Translations under genes and position numbers: made by a program
DNA from: Prionace glauca
Taxonomy: Eukaryota; Chordata; Chondrichthyes; Carcharhiniformes; Carcharhinidae
NCBI GenBank assembly: GCA_037974335.1
Contig: CM075760.1
Location: 61,510,515-61,574,514 of the forward strand
Reading direction: 5' to 3'
DNA: 64,000 nucleotides
Shown: one piece after another, positions 44,028 to 53,640 of the stretch
How positions within the stretch are numbered: the stretch's first letter is position 1
How the letters are laid out: every line of letters begins with the position of its first letter
The notes under the pieces: generated by a model
What the model was told of the DNA's origin: nothing
Seen by the model: the letters and a program-made list of their open reading frames with translations, nothing else
Databases searched by the model: none

Positions 44028-44705
44028 GGTGGGGTGAAATGCAGGTCATTGGCAGATGGAACTTAATCCTGAAAATTGCAAGGGGATGCACGTTGGGAGA
44101 AGTAACAAGACAAGGGAGTATTTAATGAATGGCAGGACACTGGAAAGCTCAAATGAACAGAAAGATTTGATTCCTTGTCCACACATCACTGAATGCAATA
44201 GAACATTATAATAAAGGCAGACGTGGCAATCGTCTTAATAAGTCATGGCATATATTATTAAAACAGCGGGGTTATGTTAGAGCTGTAAAAGCTTTCGATA
44301 GGCCACATCTGGAGTACTGTGTACAGTGCTGGTCGCCTCACTATTGAAAGGATATGATTTCACTGAAGGGGAACAGAGGAGATTCACCATGATGTCGCCT
44401 ACGATAGAGCATTTGAACTTCAAGGAGAGCCCAGGATAAGCTTACATTGTGCTCTTCAGAGCAGAGACCCTCTTTGAGGTCTGTAATTTTATACAGGGGT
44501 TGACAGGGTAGATGGGAAGCAAATGCTTCCCATAGTTGAAGGGTCAAAATACAGGCTGCATATGTTTAGATAAGGAGATGGAGGATGTAGATGAACTTTT
44601 AAAATATTTAAGGTTATGGGCCTAGTGCTGGAAGGTGGAATTAGTGAAGATTTTGTTGAAACTGACTTGATAAGCTGAAGGGTCTAATCCATGTTATATA
44701 ACTCA
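44028..44705 (+). mobile_element. CR1-type LINE relic
   Basis: A decayed reverse-transcriptase C-terminal region: AGGCCACATCTGGAGTACTG (PHLEYC) at 44299-44318 and CACTGAAGGGGAACAGAGGA. It shares GAATGGCAGGACACTGGAAAG with another copy at 45.85-46.3 kb. Confidence 0.6.
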
Positions 44706-45286
44706 ATGATAGCATATTTCAACTATGCTGTATCAACGGGCAAGGAAGGCATCATGGAACATTCTTCATCTTAGAAAAACAGTAACAGAAGCAATCTTTA
44801 ATAAGTGGAATGACCTTGGAAGTAATTGCCAACTTAAATGGCCAATCAGGGGACAATGGGAGGATTCGGTTTGCCATGGTCATTTCCGGTGCCATGTCAT
44901 AGCCAAGTAGAATACCTGGGTATCCGGAGCCACAACAATTTCTTTCTACTCAGTGCCTCGCTCAGCATCATTTCAGACAGCATATAAAAGTAAACTATAT
45001 TGTTTTATACTAATGAGCATATTTACTTCACCAGCTGAAAACGGCAGATTTCTATCCGTAACAGTTTATCATCGCCACACTGAGATTGGCCTTTAGTTCC
45101 AGTTGCTCACATAAATTTCCATTAAAGTGCACCAGCTGCCCTGGTGAGATTTGACCGTGTGCAGACAGAGCACTGGTCTGGGTCACAGAAATACTAACAC
45201 AATTACACTACCACCACATCACCAACTCCACAGTGCGGACATGAACCTACTAATTCTGTAACATATTTCGGCTTGGAGTCACTTAC

Positions 45287-45634
45287 CAGCTGTGATATTC
45301 ACCACCGTCCCAGGTCCGTCTGCATAACCCGCTTTCGAAACACTACTCCCGCATTGATGTTTATATTGAGCTTTACAGTAATAGATGGCGGTGTCTTCAA
45401 CTCTCACATCCCGAATTTCCAGCGAAAATGTATTTTGTGCTTTATTCACGGACACCACAAATCGCTCTCCGCTGGAGATCCGCTCCCATTCTTTCCCGCT
45501 CTGTGTTTGTCTAAAGAAATGTCCGCCCTCCAAACTAGAATAATCAGCTTTGAAAACACAGGTGATGGTGAGAGACTGACATTCCTTCCTGGTCACCGCT
45601 GCTGGGCTCTGTGTCACTGACCCACTGAAAGATT
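45287..45634 (-). CDS. Germline-joined NAR-type V(D)J exon
   Basis: A single 348-nt exon on the minus strand encodes a complete NAR-type V domain from FR1 through J, without any RSS. It follows an AATTTCCAG acceptor and ends with donor GTAAGT, both phase 1. Landmarks: TQSPAAVTRKECQSLTITC (A-B loop Cys plus Cys 1), FFRQTQSGKEWERISSGERF (short CDR2 typical of IgNAR/NAR), NKAQNTFSLEIRDVRVED, AIYYCKAQ (Cys 2). A CDR3-like QYKHQCGSSVSKA then runs into J sequence YADGPGTVVNITA. The J part matches the separate NAR J at 49627-49685, and the V part matches the NAR V at 50065-50357. The leader region at 45.77-45.84 kb is eroded: the donor GTGAGT is changed to ATGAAT, and a GT repeat and a LINE relic replace the signal peptide. 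The exon itself is intact, but its expression is doubtful unless another leader is used. It lies 3.2 kb upstream of the supporting V. Confidence 0.85.
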
Positions 45635-45815
45635 CTGGAAATTAAACACAGAGAGTTTAATGGGCCATCAGAGCTGAACCACACAATGGAGCTAAAACCC
45701 CAAACAGTGTCTGTAATTGGGATGGACTGGGACAGCTTTATATCCAATCCACACAATGTGGGTTAGTTTGAATGGTATTCATTGGGGTAAACAGACATCC
45801 TCCTCACTCTCTCAC

Positions 45816-45841
45816 TGTGTGTGTGTGTGTGTGTGTGTGTG
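45816..45841. repeat. (GT)n microsatellite in the former leader region
   Basis: GT repeats lie exactly where the leader exon of the joined NAR gene should be, judged by alignment with the intact leader at 50506-50548. Confidence 0.9.
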
Positions 45842-45849
45842 GAGGATGG

Positions 45850-46305
45850 TAGGTATGTACGTTTTCTCATGGCACAAAGATTGACAGAATGACTAATAGT
45901 GAGGAAGAAGGTCAAAGATTGCCGGATGATATTGACAACTTGTTCAGATGGTAGATCAATGGAACATGGAACAGAATACAGAAAAGTGCGAGTGAATGCA
46001 CGTTGGGAGGAGTAACAAGACAAGTGTGTATTTAATGAATGGCAGGACACTAGAAAGCTCAAATGAACAGAAAGATTTGATTCCTTATCCACAAATCTCT
46101 GAAGGAGATAGGACATGATAATAGGGGGAGACGGGACAATTGTCTTTAAAAGTTAGGGCAAAAACAATACTAAAACAGCGGGGTTATGTTAGAGTTATAA
46201 AAAGCTTTCGGTAGGCCACATCTGGAGTGCTGTGCACAGTGCTGCTCGCCTCACTATTGAAAAAAATATGATTTCACTGAAGGTGTAGAGAGGCGATTTG
46301 TGGGT
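45850..46305 (+). mobile_element. CR1-type LINE relic
   Basis: Same family as 44028-44705 (CACGTTGGGAGGAGTAACAAG and GAATGGCAGGACACTAGAAA are shared). It replaces the upstream part of the joined NAR gene. Confidence 0.6.
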
Positions 46306-46309
46306 GAGA

Positions 46310-46625
46310 CAGAGTGTGTATGTGTCAGAGAGAGAGAGAAAGCACGTGAGAGAGAATATGTGAAAGAGAGCGAGTGTGGAGTGTGTGAGAGAGAGCGACA
46401 GTCGAGTTTGTGATTCGATTCCTAGCTTGGGTCACTATCTGTGTGGAGTTTGCAAGGTCTCCTCCTGTTTGCACGGGTTTCCTCCCGGTGTTCAGGGTTC
46501 CTGCTGCATTCTGAAAGGACCTGCTGGTTCAGGGCATTGATCAGAACAGGCGCCAGACTAGGGGAATTTTACAACAACTTCATTGCACGGTTAATATAAG
46601 CCTTCGTTGTGACTGAAAAAAAAAA
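46310..46625 (+). mobile_element. GA-rich tract and partial SINE
   Basis: The GA-rich stretch at 46316-46400 is followed by a partial tRNA-derived SINE (CTATCTGTGTGGAGTTTGCA...GTTTCCTCCCGGTG) with a divergent 3' end (CTTCATTGCACGGTTAATATAAGCC). Confidence 0.55.
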
Positions 46626-46769
46626 GCTTTACTGAATCCTCCTCGTGTTTCTCCAATCTCTGGAAAAAAATGCAACCCGCCATGTTCCCCGTTTCAAGGG
46701 ATAAGTGAAATGTTACTCGTTTCTTTCCTGAGAAAAACAGACATCGAAGCAATAGTTCCAACTGATGGG

Positions 46770-46862
46770 TAAAAGCAAATTACTGCGGATGTTGGAATCT
46801 GAAACCAAAAGAGAAAATGCTGGAAAATCTCAACAGGTCTGACAGCATCTGTAAGGACAGGA
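46770..46862 (+). repeat. Dispersed 'GCTGGAATCTGAAAC'-type repeat
   Basis: It contains ACTGCGGATGTTGGAATCTG and GAAAATGCTGGAAAATCTC, then CTGACAGCATCTGTAAGGAC. Fragments of the same repeat occur at 19.2, 34.6 and 61.8 kb. The class is unknown to me; it could be a MITE or SINE end. Confidence 0.6.
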
Positions 46863-46867
46863 AAGGA

Positions 46868-47205
46868 CGGTACGGTAGCACAATGGTTAGCACCATTACT
46901 TCACAGCTCCAGGGACCTGTGTTCGATTCCCGGCTCGGCCCGTCTGTGTGGAGTTTGCAAATCCTCCCCCTGTCTGCGTGGGTTTCCTCCAGGTACTCCG
47001 GTCTCCTCCCACAATCCACAAATGTGCGGGTTATGTTGATTGGCCATACTAATAAATGTTCCCTTAGTGTCCAGGGATGCGTAGGTTAGAAGGATTGGTG
47101 GGCATGATATGTGGGTAGGGCGAGGCTGGGATTGTGTTTGGTGCAAATTCGATGGGCCGAAGGGCCTCTTCCTGCACTGTAGGATTCTACGATTCTCCAC
47201 AAAAG
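46868..47205 (+). mobile_element. tRNA-derived SINE
   Basis: The tRNA-like head is ACGGTAGCACAATGGTTAGC...GTTCGATTCCCGGC (B-box). The body is GTGTGGAGTTTGCAAATCC and CTCCTCCCACAATCC, and the tail is TTCGATGGGCCGAAGGGCCT. It is nearly complete. Confidence 0.85.
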
Positions 47206-47209
47206 AGCT

Positions 47210-48070
47210 GACATTCGAGTCCAGATGGCCCTTTGTCAAAGATGGCCCTTATCTTGAATGCGTTCAACACTGTCTATCCACTGCTGTCTGATACACAGAA
47301 TTCTGACATTCACCACAATGGCTTTGACTGAGGAAATTTCCCCTCTTCTCAGTTCAAATGACTGAACAGCTTTTCTGCACATCTGACTCCAAGTTACAGG
47401 CTTCCCACTCTAAAAAAAGACACCCCGAATTTGTCTTAAAAAGTCCTTTGAGAATATAATAAGCTCTACTGTGTACACTCTTTATTCCTTTAACTTTAGT
47501 CTAGAGAAAATAGGCAATGGGTCTTCAATCCCCTCCCAAAGAACAAGCATTTTATCTAAAGATTCTATTTGAAGAACATTCATTAAATTCCCTCCGAAGT
47601 TTGTAGATCCTTCCCAAACAAAGAGACCAAGTGTTACACTACAATCCGAATTTCTTCAAAACTCACAATCAATCCTGAGGTGTTAGGGTGTTGTATTTTC
47701 AGTATTCTCCTGAAACAATCTAATCCTTCTCGCTCTGTCGATTAATTGCTTATTCTAATGGAATATTTCCTTCACAATTGTGTGCTGTTGTTCCTGTTCC
47801 CCTTTATACGATTTTCACTTCACCCTTACTCTCTCACTGAATTGTATGATTTCAATTAACAGTAATCAGGCATACAAATAAATCACAGCAATAGCTCAGA
47901 AACAACCATCACCAACCTCTGTATGTCCTGACCCATTGGTAGGACAGACTCAGCAGAGCTGGCGGCACAATGGGGTATAGTCGGGAACCACTTGCCCTGG
48001 AAGTGCTCAATATCGTCTCTGAACCTTATAAACTCTCCTGATATCAGGTTAGATATGAGCAAGGAAACCT
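47210..48070. other. No recognised gene
   Basis: AT-rich intergenic DNA. I see no V, J or RNA gene. A supporting V for the 50-kb NAR cassette is not found here. Confidence 0.45.
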
Positions 48071-48074
48071 GCTG

Positions 48075-48770
48075 CTGACTATCATGTGCCTCCGCTGATG
48101 TATCTAAACTCAGAATGTGTTCAAAATGGAGGAAGCTCTGAAGATGGCAAGGGTGCAGAATGAACTCTGGTTGGGGGACTTCAATGTCCAACACTATGTC
48201 TGGCTCGATAGCATACAGCTGGACATAACTGCTAGATTGGAACTGTGGCAGAGAGCAAGACAACTGCCAAGAGGGCAAAACACATACTTGACCTCATCCT
48301 CAGCAACCTGTCTGCTCCAGATGCATCACCAGAGCCGTGTCAGCAGGAGTGACCACCTACAGTCCTTGTAGACACAAAGTCCTGTCTTTACATTGAGCTA
48401 TGCTCCATCCTGTAGTATGGCCCAGTCACCGTGCTAAATGAGATAGATCTAGCAATTCAGTACTCGGCATCCATAAGGCACTATGGGCCATCAGCTGCAG
48501 CATTGAACTCAAACACAATCTGTAACCACGTGGCCTAACATATCCACTGCATTGGCAACAACCTTCATCCAGAGGTGTCGAGTGGATGATCCATCCCGAC
48601 TTCCGCAGGAGGTCCGCAGTATCACTGATGTCAGTCTTCATCCAATGTGATTCACTCCATGTGACTTTAGGGCCGGTTGATGGCACTGGATGCTGCAAAG
48701 GCGATAGGCCCTGGAAGTATCTCAGCAATATTACTGAAGACTTGTGCTCCAGAACCAACCACAAATGGTG
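48075..48770 (+). mobile_element. Decayed LINE (APE endonuclease and RT remnants)
   Basis: The plus strand shows LWLGDFNVQHYVWLDSI near 48168-48216, the GDFN motif of an APE-type endonuclease. Much later comes LDAAKAIGPGSISAILLKTC near 48687-48745, resembling the 'KAxGPDxIPxxLLK' start of a LINE reverse transcriptase. Many frame breaks lie in between. It is an old element of unclear clade. Confidence 0.55.
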
Positions 48771-49504
48771 GAAAATTAGAAAAAGTGATTTTTTTATATG
48801 GAAGATATTTAAGGAGATACCAGGTGCAATGTCTCTGATTCCAGTCACTGATTTCTTTATTACAAAATTCCTTCGGACCGACAACAAGGTTCCTTATACC
48901 TGAAGGCCGTTGTTTAATTTCTAGTTTGCCGCCTGGGTGAGGTATTGATAGAGTCACTGTGGTTAACTGGACTGGCCGCAGTGACATTGATCTCATTCAG
49001 CCGGTAGCTTATTGACATTGCATGGCTGGGACTGCAATCTACTGCCCAAGAGAGAGCTCTGAGACCCCACTGTGGGGCTGTAAACGGCAGACAGATCTCT
49101 CCCAGTCACATTTCACATCCAGAGTGGATTCGAGAGTGTCCTCAATTTGAGTTTGTTAAAAGAAATATATCAGGAGTGTTTGCACTCTTGATTTTGATGT
49201 GCCCCTTAAAGCAAAATTCGCCCAGACGCAGTCAGCTCCCTCAGAACACTGAACACTAACACCCGCACCCCGCGCCTCACCACCCTGTCCCCGAACCCAC
49301 TCCACCCCCGCCCCAGTCTCCCCCCGAGGTTTCGCCCCACCATCCATGTCCCGCTGACCGCCGACTCCAGCAGGTCTCACAGACACCTTCCCCGGGACTG
49401 ACTGGAGCCGGTTCCCGAATCACACCCTGATCCCAACTCGGAATCTGTACCGGATGATTTTCCACAGGAAGATTCGATGGGATTGAAATACAGATCACAA
49501 TGAT

Positions 49505-49575
49505 AAAGTTATTAATAGAACCCTACAGTGCAGAAACAGGCCCTTCGGCCCATCGAGTCTGCACCGAACACAAGG
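49505..49575 (-). mobile_element. SINE 3' fragment (minus)
   Basis: A short inverted SINE tail: AGAAACAGGCCCTTCGGCCC and ATCGAGTCTGCACCGAACAC. It lies just downstream of the NAR J on the minus strand. Confidence 0.65.
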
Positions 49576-49626
49576 GGGACATTAAACGAGACAGACTGTA
49601 ACAAGGCGGGGTTTGGAATTACTTAC

Positions 49627-49685
49627 GGGCTGTGACAGTCACCACCGTCCCGGATCCATCCACATAATCATATTTCCATTCTTTA
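49627..49685 (-). CDS. NAR-type J segment
   Basis: A J segment on the minus strand. Read in the frame that leaves one base at the donor, it is KEWKYDYVDGSGTVVTVTA, with the GSGT bulge of a J and close similarity to the J part of the joined exon (YADGPGTVVNITA). A GTAAGT donor (49626-49621) gives phase 1. Its 5' RSS is heptamer CACTGTG, 23-bp spacer and nonamer AGTTTTTGT (minus strand; 49692-49686 and 49724-49716). The NAR V lies about 0.3 kb upstream. After rearrangement the exon should splice to a phase-1 acceptor, such as that of the supporting V at 42046 or of the joined NAR exon at 45634. Confidence 0.82.
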
Positions 49686-49724
49686 CACAGTGACTCCGCC
49701 CTCAGTCTCCCCGGTACAAAAACT
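49686..49724 (-). promoter_or_regulatory. 23-bp RSS of the NAR J
   Basis: Plus-strand heptamer CACAGTG at 49686-49692, 23-bp spacer, nonamer ACAAAAACT at 49716-49724. The heptamer is perfect and the nonamer has one change. Confidence 0.85.
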
Positions 49725-50036
49725 ACCAACATCTCAATCTGCCGGAAAACCATCACCAGTCACTCGGAAATGTCCAATTATTCGGAGGATTTAAAATCAA
49801 TAAATAATATTCAAGGTTTCAATGTCTCTGTCGGTTCAAATTGTAATTTTCTGAGGCCTGATCTCTCAGTAAATGGCCGCAGGAAGGAAATATTAACTTC
49901 ATATATCGCAAAAAAAATCAAAGAAAGATGTGAGTGGTGGAGATTACAGTGGAAATAATCCAGATCACAGCGATAATAACATCAAACCAATGATTCAAAG
50001 CCTGGGCACTGAGAATTTATAGTGCAATTGTGCCCA

Positions 50037-50064
50037 GGTATTTTTTCAGCTTCTTTCCACTGTG
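50037..50064 (-). promoter_or_regulatory. 12-bp RSS of the NAR V
   Basis: Heptamer CACAGTG (50064-50058, minus), 12-bp spacer, nonamer AAAAATACC (50045-50037). The spacer class is opposite to that of the TRAV/TRDV-type V genes and complementary to the NAR J. Confidence 0.75.
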
Positions 50065-50548
50065 ACTAACCCAATACTTATAATGAGCTTTACAGTAATA
50101 GGTGGCGGCGTCTTCAACTCTCACATCCCGAATTTCCAGCGAAAATGTCTTTCCTGCTTTGTTCACAGACACAATAAATCTCCCTCCGCTGGAGATCCGC
50201 TCCCACTCCTTCCCGGGCTGGGTTTGTTTGAAGAACTCGCCGTTATCCAAAGGGTGAGCAAAAAATCCACCATAGAAAACACAGCTGATGGTGAGAGACT
50301 GACACTCCTGCTTGGTCACCTCTCCTGGGCTCTGTACCACCGACTGACTGAAAGATCCTGGAAATTAAACACAGAGAGTTTAATGGACCATCAGAGCTGA
50401 ACCACACAATGGAGCTAAAACCCCAAACAGTGTCTGTAATTGGGATGGACTGGGACAGCTTTATACCCAATCCACACAATGTGGGTTAGTTGGATGGGTA
50501 CTCACGGGGTAAACAGACACACAGGGTGAAAACAAGAAGGATTCCCAT
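50065..50548 (-). CDS. NAR-type V segment (NAR-TCR V), unrearranged
   Basis: Two-exon V on the minus strand. The leader exon is 50548-50506 (MGILLVFTLCVCLP, donor GTGAGT, phase 1). The V exon is 50357-50065 after AATTTCCAG. It reads SQSVVQSPGEVTKQECQSLT, ISCVF (Cys 1), EFFKQTQPGKEWERISSGGR with the CDR2-less pattern of IgNAR, NKAGKTFSLEIRDVRVED and ATYYCKAH (Cys 2). The A-B loop Cys in KQEC is additional to the canonical pair. FR2 has EFFKQ where most V domains have W-[YF]-[RK]-Q. A perfect heptamer starts immediately after the germline V end. In sharks such V domains are the membrane-distal domain of the NAR-TCR delta chain and resemble IgNAR V. The nearby J makes a compact cassette. It is intact and likely able to rearrange. 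Confidence 0.85.
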
Positions 50549-51049
50549 CTCTCTGCTGCCCGGAGCTGATGGTTTACGTGACGGGGAGCTGGAGACTGCA
50601 GAGTTTGACTGCTCTGGGACACTGGATCTCAGAACTGAACTGAAATACCTCAAGCCTGAACATTGTTAATTTAGGCCACGCCCATTGTTTAAAATAAAAC
50701 TCGAGAATGGAAAGGTGGCAGAAAGCTGTGGACATTCAGTCGAGGCTCCACAGTTATCTGGGCCTCGGAGCTCCCGAGCCCCGAATCTGATCCCGTGACT
50801 CTTCTGGGTGTTGTCACTCAGAGTTTGTGAATGTCCCTCTTTGTCACAAGTAAGGAAAATTCTTCTTTTTCAGTGTCCAAGTGTAGAGATGGCAGTTAGG
50901 GCAGTGATATGCCCCTCCTGTTAGATGTGGGAGATTAGGGAACTTTCTCGTGTCCCTGGTGACTATGTTTGCGGGAAGTGTGACCAACTGCAGTTCCTCA
51001 CACACTGAATGGTTCTGTTGGAGCAGCAGCTGGAAACATTCTTACTGGA

Positions 51050-51695
51050 TCCAGGGTGAGGTGGAAATGGGTACAAAATTGCCTTGATGACAGAAGACAG
51101 AAGGTGGTGATGGAGGGTTGTTTTTCAAACTGGGGGCCTGTGACCAACGGTGTGCCTCAGGGATCAGTGCTAGGTGCACTGTTTCTTGTCACATCTATTA
51201 ATGATTTGGATGAGAATATAGGGGGCATGGTTAGTAAGTTTGTAGATGACACCAAGATTGGTGACATACTGGTCAGAGAAGAAGGTTAATACGGATTGCA
51301 ACGGGATCTTTATCAATTGGGCCAGTGGACTGGTGAACGGAAGATGGAGTTTTATTTAGAGGGATGCGAGGTGATCCATTTTGGTCAATCAAATCAGGAC
51401 AGAACTTATTCATTTAATGGAATGGTGTTGTGGGCAGTTACAGAACAAAAATATCTAGCAGTACAGGTTCGTAGCAGAGTCACGGGTGGACAGAGTGGTG
51501 AAGAAGGCATTCGGCATGCTTGGTTTCATCTGTCAGAACATTGAATACAGGAGTTGGGATGTCTTGTTGAAGTTGCACAAGACATTGGTATGACCACACT
51601 TGGAATACTGTGTACAATTCTGGTCACCCTATTATAGAAATGATATCATTAAACTAGAAAGAGTGCAGAAAAGATTTACTAGGATGCTGCCAGGA
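51050..51695 (+). mobile_element. CR1-type LINE fragment
   Basis: Reverse transcriptase pieces: NCLDDRRQKVVMEGCFSNWG, GVPQGSVLGALFLVTSINDL, KFVDDTKIGD (FVDD catalytic box), then MEYCVQFWSPYYRNDIIKLE and RVQKRFTRMLPG. Several frame changes are present. It is truncated at both ends and meets a CA-rich tract at 51.7 kb. Confidence 0.75.
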
Positions 51696-51704
51696 CATGT
51701 ATAC

Positions 51705-51870
51705 AGATATACACAATCTCAGACAAATAGCTACAGACAAACTAACAGACACACAAACACATACACGAACACACACAGACATGCCCACAAAAACATAGAC
51801 TTACATAAACACAAGAACTGACACACACAGACATACAACTATCACACACACCCTCACAAACACAGAGATA
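51705..51870. repeat. CA-rich degenerate microsatellite
   Basis: ACACACAAACAC, ACATAC and CACACAGACATG variants extend over about 165 bp. Confidence 0.8.
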
Positions 51871-51934
51871 AACTGAGACAATGACCAGTTGATGTTAATC
51901 TCTAATCCACCTGCTGCGAACTAAAATAATGTAA

Positions 51935-53260
51935 GATGTCTCACAACACCAGGTTAATTTCCAACAGGTTTATTTGGTAGAAAAAGCCACTAGGTTTCAG
52001 AGTGCTGCTCCTTCATCAGATCAGTGGGAGTTCTGTTCACAAGCAGGGCATAGAAGGACACAAGTCCAATTTACAAAATTATGGTTGGAATGTGAGTCTT
52101 TACAGGTTATCAAGTCTTAAAGATACAGACAATATGAGTTGGGAGAGGGTTAAACAAGTTTAAAGAGCGGTGCATTGTCTTCAGCTGGGACAGTAAGTGA
52201 GTTTTTGCAAGAGCAAGGAAAGCCATGGAGATTACAGATAGTGTGACATGAACCCAAGATCCCGGTTCAGGCATCCTCATGTGTCGAGAATTTGGCTTTC
52301 AATCTCTGCTCAGCGACTCTGTGCTGTCGTGTGTCCTGAAGGCCGCATTGGAGAAAGTGAATCCGAAGATCAGAGGCCGAATGCCCCTGACCGCTGAAGT
52401 GTTCCCGGACAGGATGAGAATACTCTTGAGTGGTGATTGTGAGTGGTTTTCATTCAACCGTTGTGGTAGCGTCTGCATCATCTCCCCAATGTACCATGCT
52501 CTGGACATCCTTTCCTGCAGCGTATCAGATAGACAACGTTACAAGAATATGCACCATGTACCGGGTGGATGGTGTTCTACGTGAGACTGTACCCTTAGCG
52601 CTTGATTACTTGTAAAGACTCGCGGTGGGTTGTGCGAGGAGTGCTCTTGGATGTTGCTTCAAGAGTAGCCTAGTGCTTCACGTCGTTAGTGTACGCTTAA
52701 ACTGGACCAATTAACAGGCAACACAACAGCTCAGTGACTCTCACTGTTTGCGGTCCAGTTACAGGGACCGGGGTCAGATCTCCGTCTTGGGTCAGTGTCT
52801 GTGGGAGTTTGCACATCCTCCCCGTGCTTGTGTGGATTTTCTCCGGGTGCTCCGGTTTCCTCCCACACCCCCAAAACGTGTTTTTAGGCTAAATTGGATC
52901 TCCCTTAATCTGGTGCATATATAATTCCCTACATTTGCACCCCTGTATTGTGGAACACACCCAGATGTAGATAAAAGCCGCAGGTAGGAGAAGGATTGGA
53001 ATGAGGCACTCACCGACTGTTAAAATGGGCGGAGCGGGCATGTGGGGCCGAAGGGCCTGTTTCCTGAGCTATGTTGTTCTTTTCTTCTTTGACTCGCATT
53101 TCAATCATTAGTTTGCAAATTAAGTTTGTATTTTTATATGCCCTGTTTGTGAACAGAACTACCACTTATCTGACAAAGGAGCAGTACTCCGAAAGCTTTT
53201 GCTACCAAATAAACCAGTTGGACTTTAACCTGGTGTTGTGAGACTTCTTACTGTGTTTAG
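51935..53260 (-). mobile_element. Penelope-like retroelement with inverted ends (copy 3)
   Basis: The left arm (about 51939-52115) and right arm (52604-52616 plus 53093-53258) are inverted repeats of about 170 bp: CTCACAACACCAGG...TTTATTTGGTAG against CTACCAAATAAA...CCTGGTGTTGTGAG. The interior on the minus strand encodes a fragment of a GIY-YIG-like domain (WYIGEMMQTLPQRLNENH). The right arm is split by a SINE at 52617-53092, with GACTCGC on each side as target-site duplication. The terminal structure fits Penelope-like elements. Confidence 0.65.
52617..53092 (+). mobile_element. tRNA-derived SINE inserted in the Penelope-like element
   Basis: The insert has GCCTAGTGCTTCACGTCGTT, GTGTCTGTGGGAGTTTGCAC and CTCCGGTTTCCTCCCACACC, and the tail GGGGCCGAAGGGCCTGTTTC. 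It is flanked by GACTCGC on both sides. Its sister copy is at 54820-55195. Confidence 0.8.
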
Positions 53261-53554
53261 CCCAGTCAACGCCGGCATCGCCACGTCATCACTAAAACCA
53301 TAACAGAAGTTAATCTAAAGCTCGTGAAATGAGAAAATGTATAAATATACCCCATAGCTCAGAATGGGAGTGCAATTAATGATGTCTCGGTTGTCCATGA
53401 TATTTGAACAAAAACAGAATTGGAGAGATTATAATGTTTGAATTGTAATATCTAATGTATAAAGTGTCTGGGAACAGAGTGGATTTGAGACAGACTGAGG
53501 TAATGAGATTGAAGCAGCTGTTCTGAGTGAATAGGTTTGTTGCAGAGAGGGATG

Positions 53555-53640
53555 CATGGATGGGAGAGAGAGAGAGCTGGATGGAGAGAAGGTGGGAGGG
53601 TGAGATGGATGGAGGGGTAGATAGATAGACAGGGGTGAAT
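53555..53640. repeat. GA/GATG-rich simple repeat
   Basis: GATGGATGG and GAGAGAGAGAG variants. It borders the CpG-rich element. Confidence 0.8.

Noticed and set aside
49156-49500. A second supporting V just downstream of the NAR J
   Set aside because: The frames are Gly/Ser-rich without WYRQ or YYC motifs, and no RSS is present.
49725-50036. D segment between NAR V and NAR J
   Set aside because: CACTGTA near 49970 and similar motifs were considered, but no heptamer pair with properly spaced nonamers was found on the minus strand.
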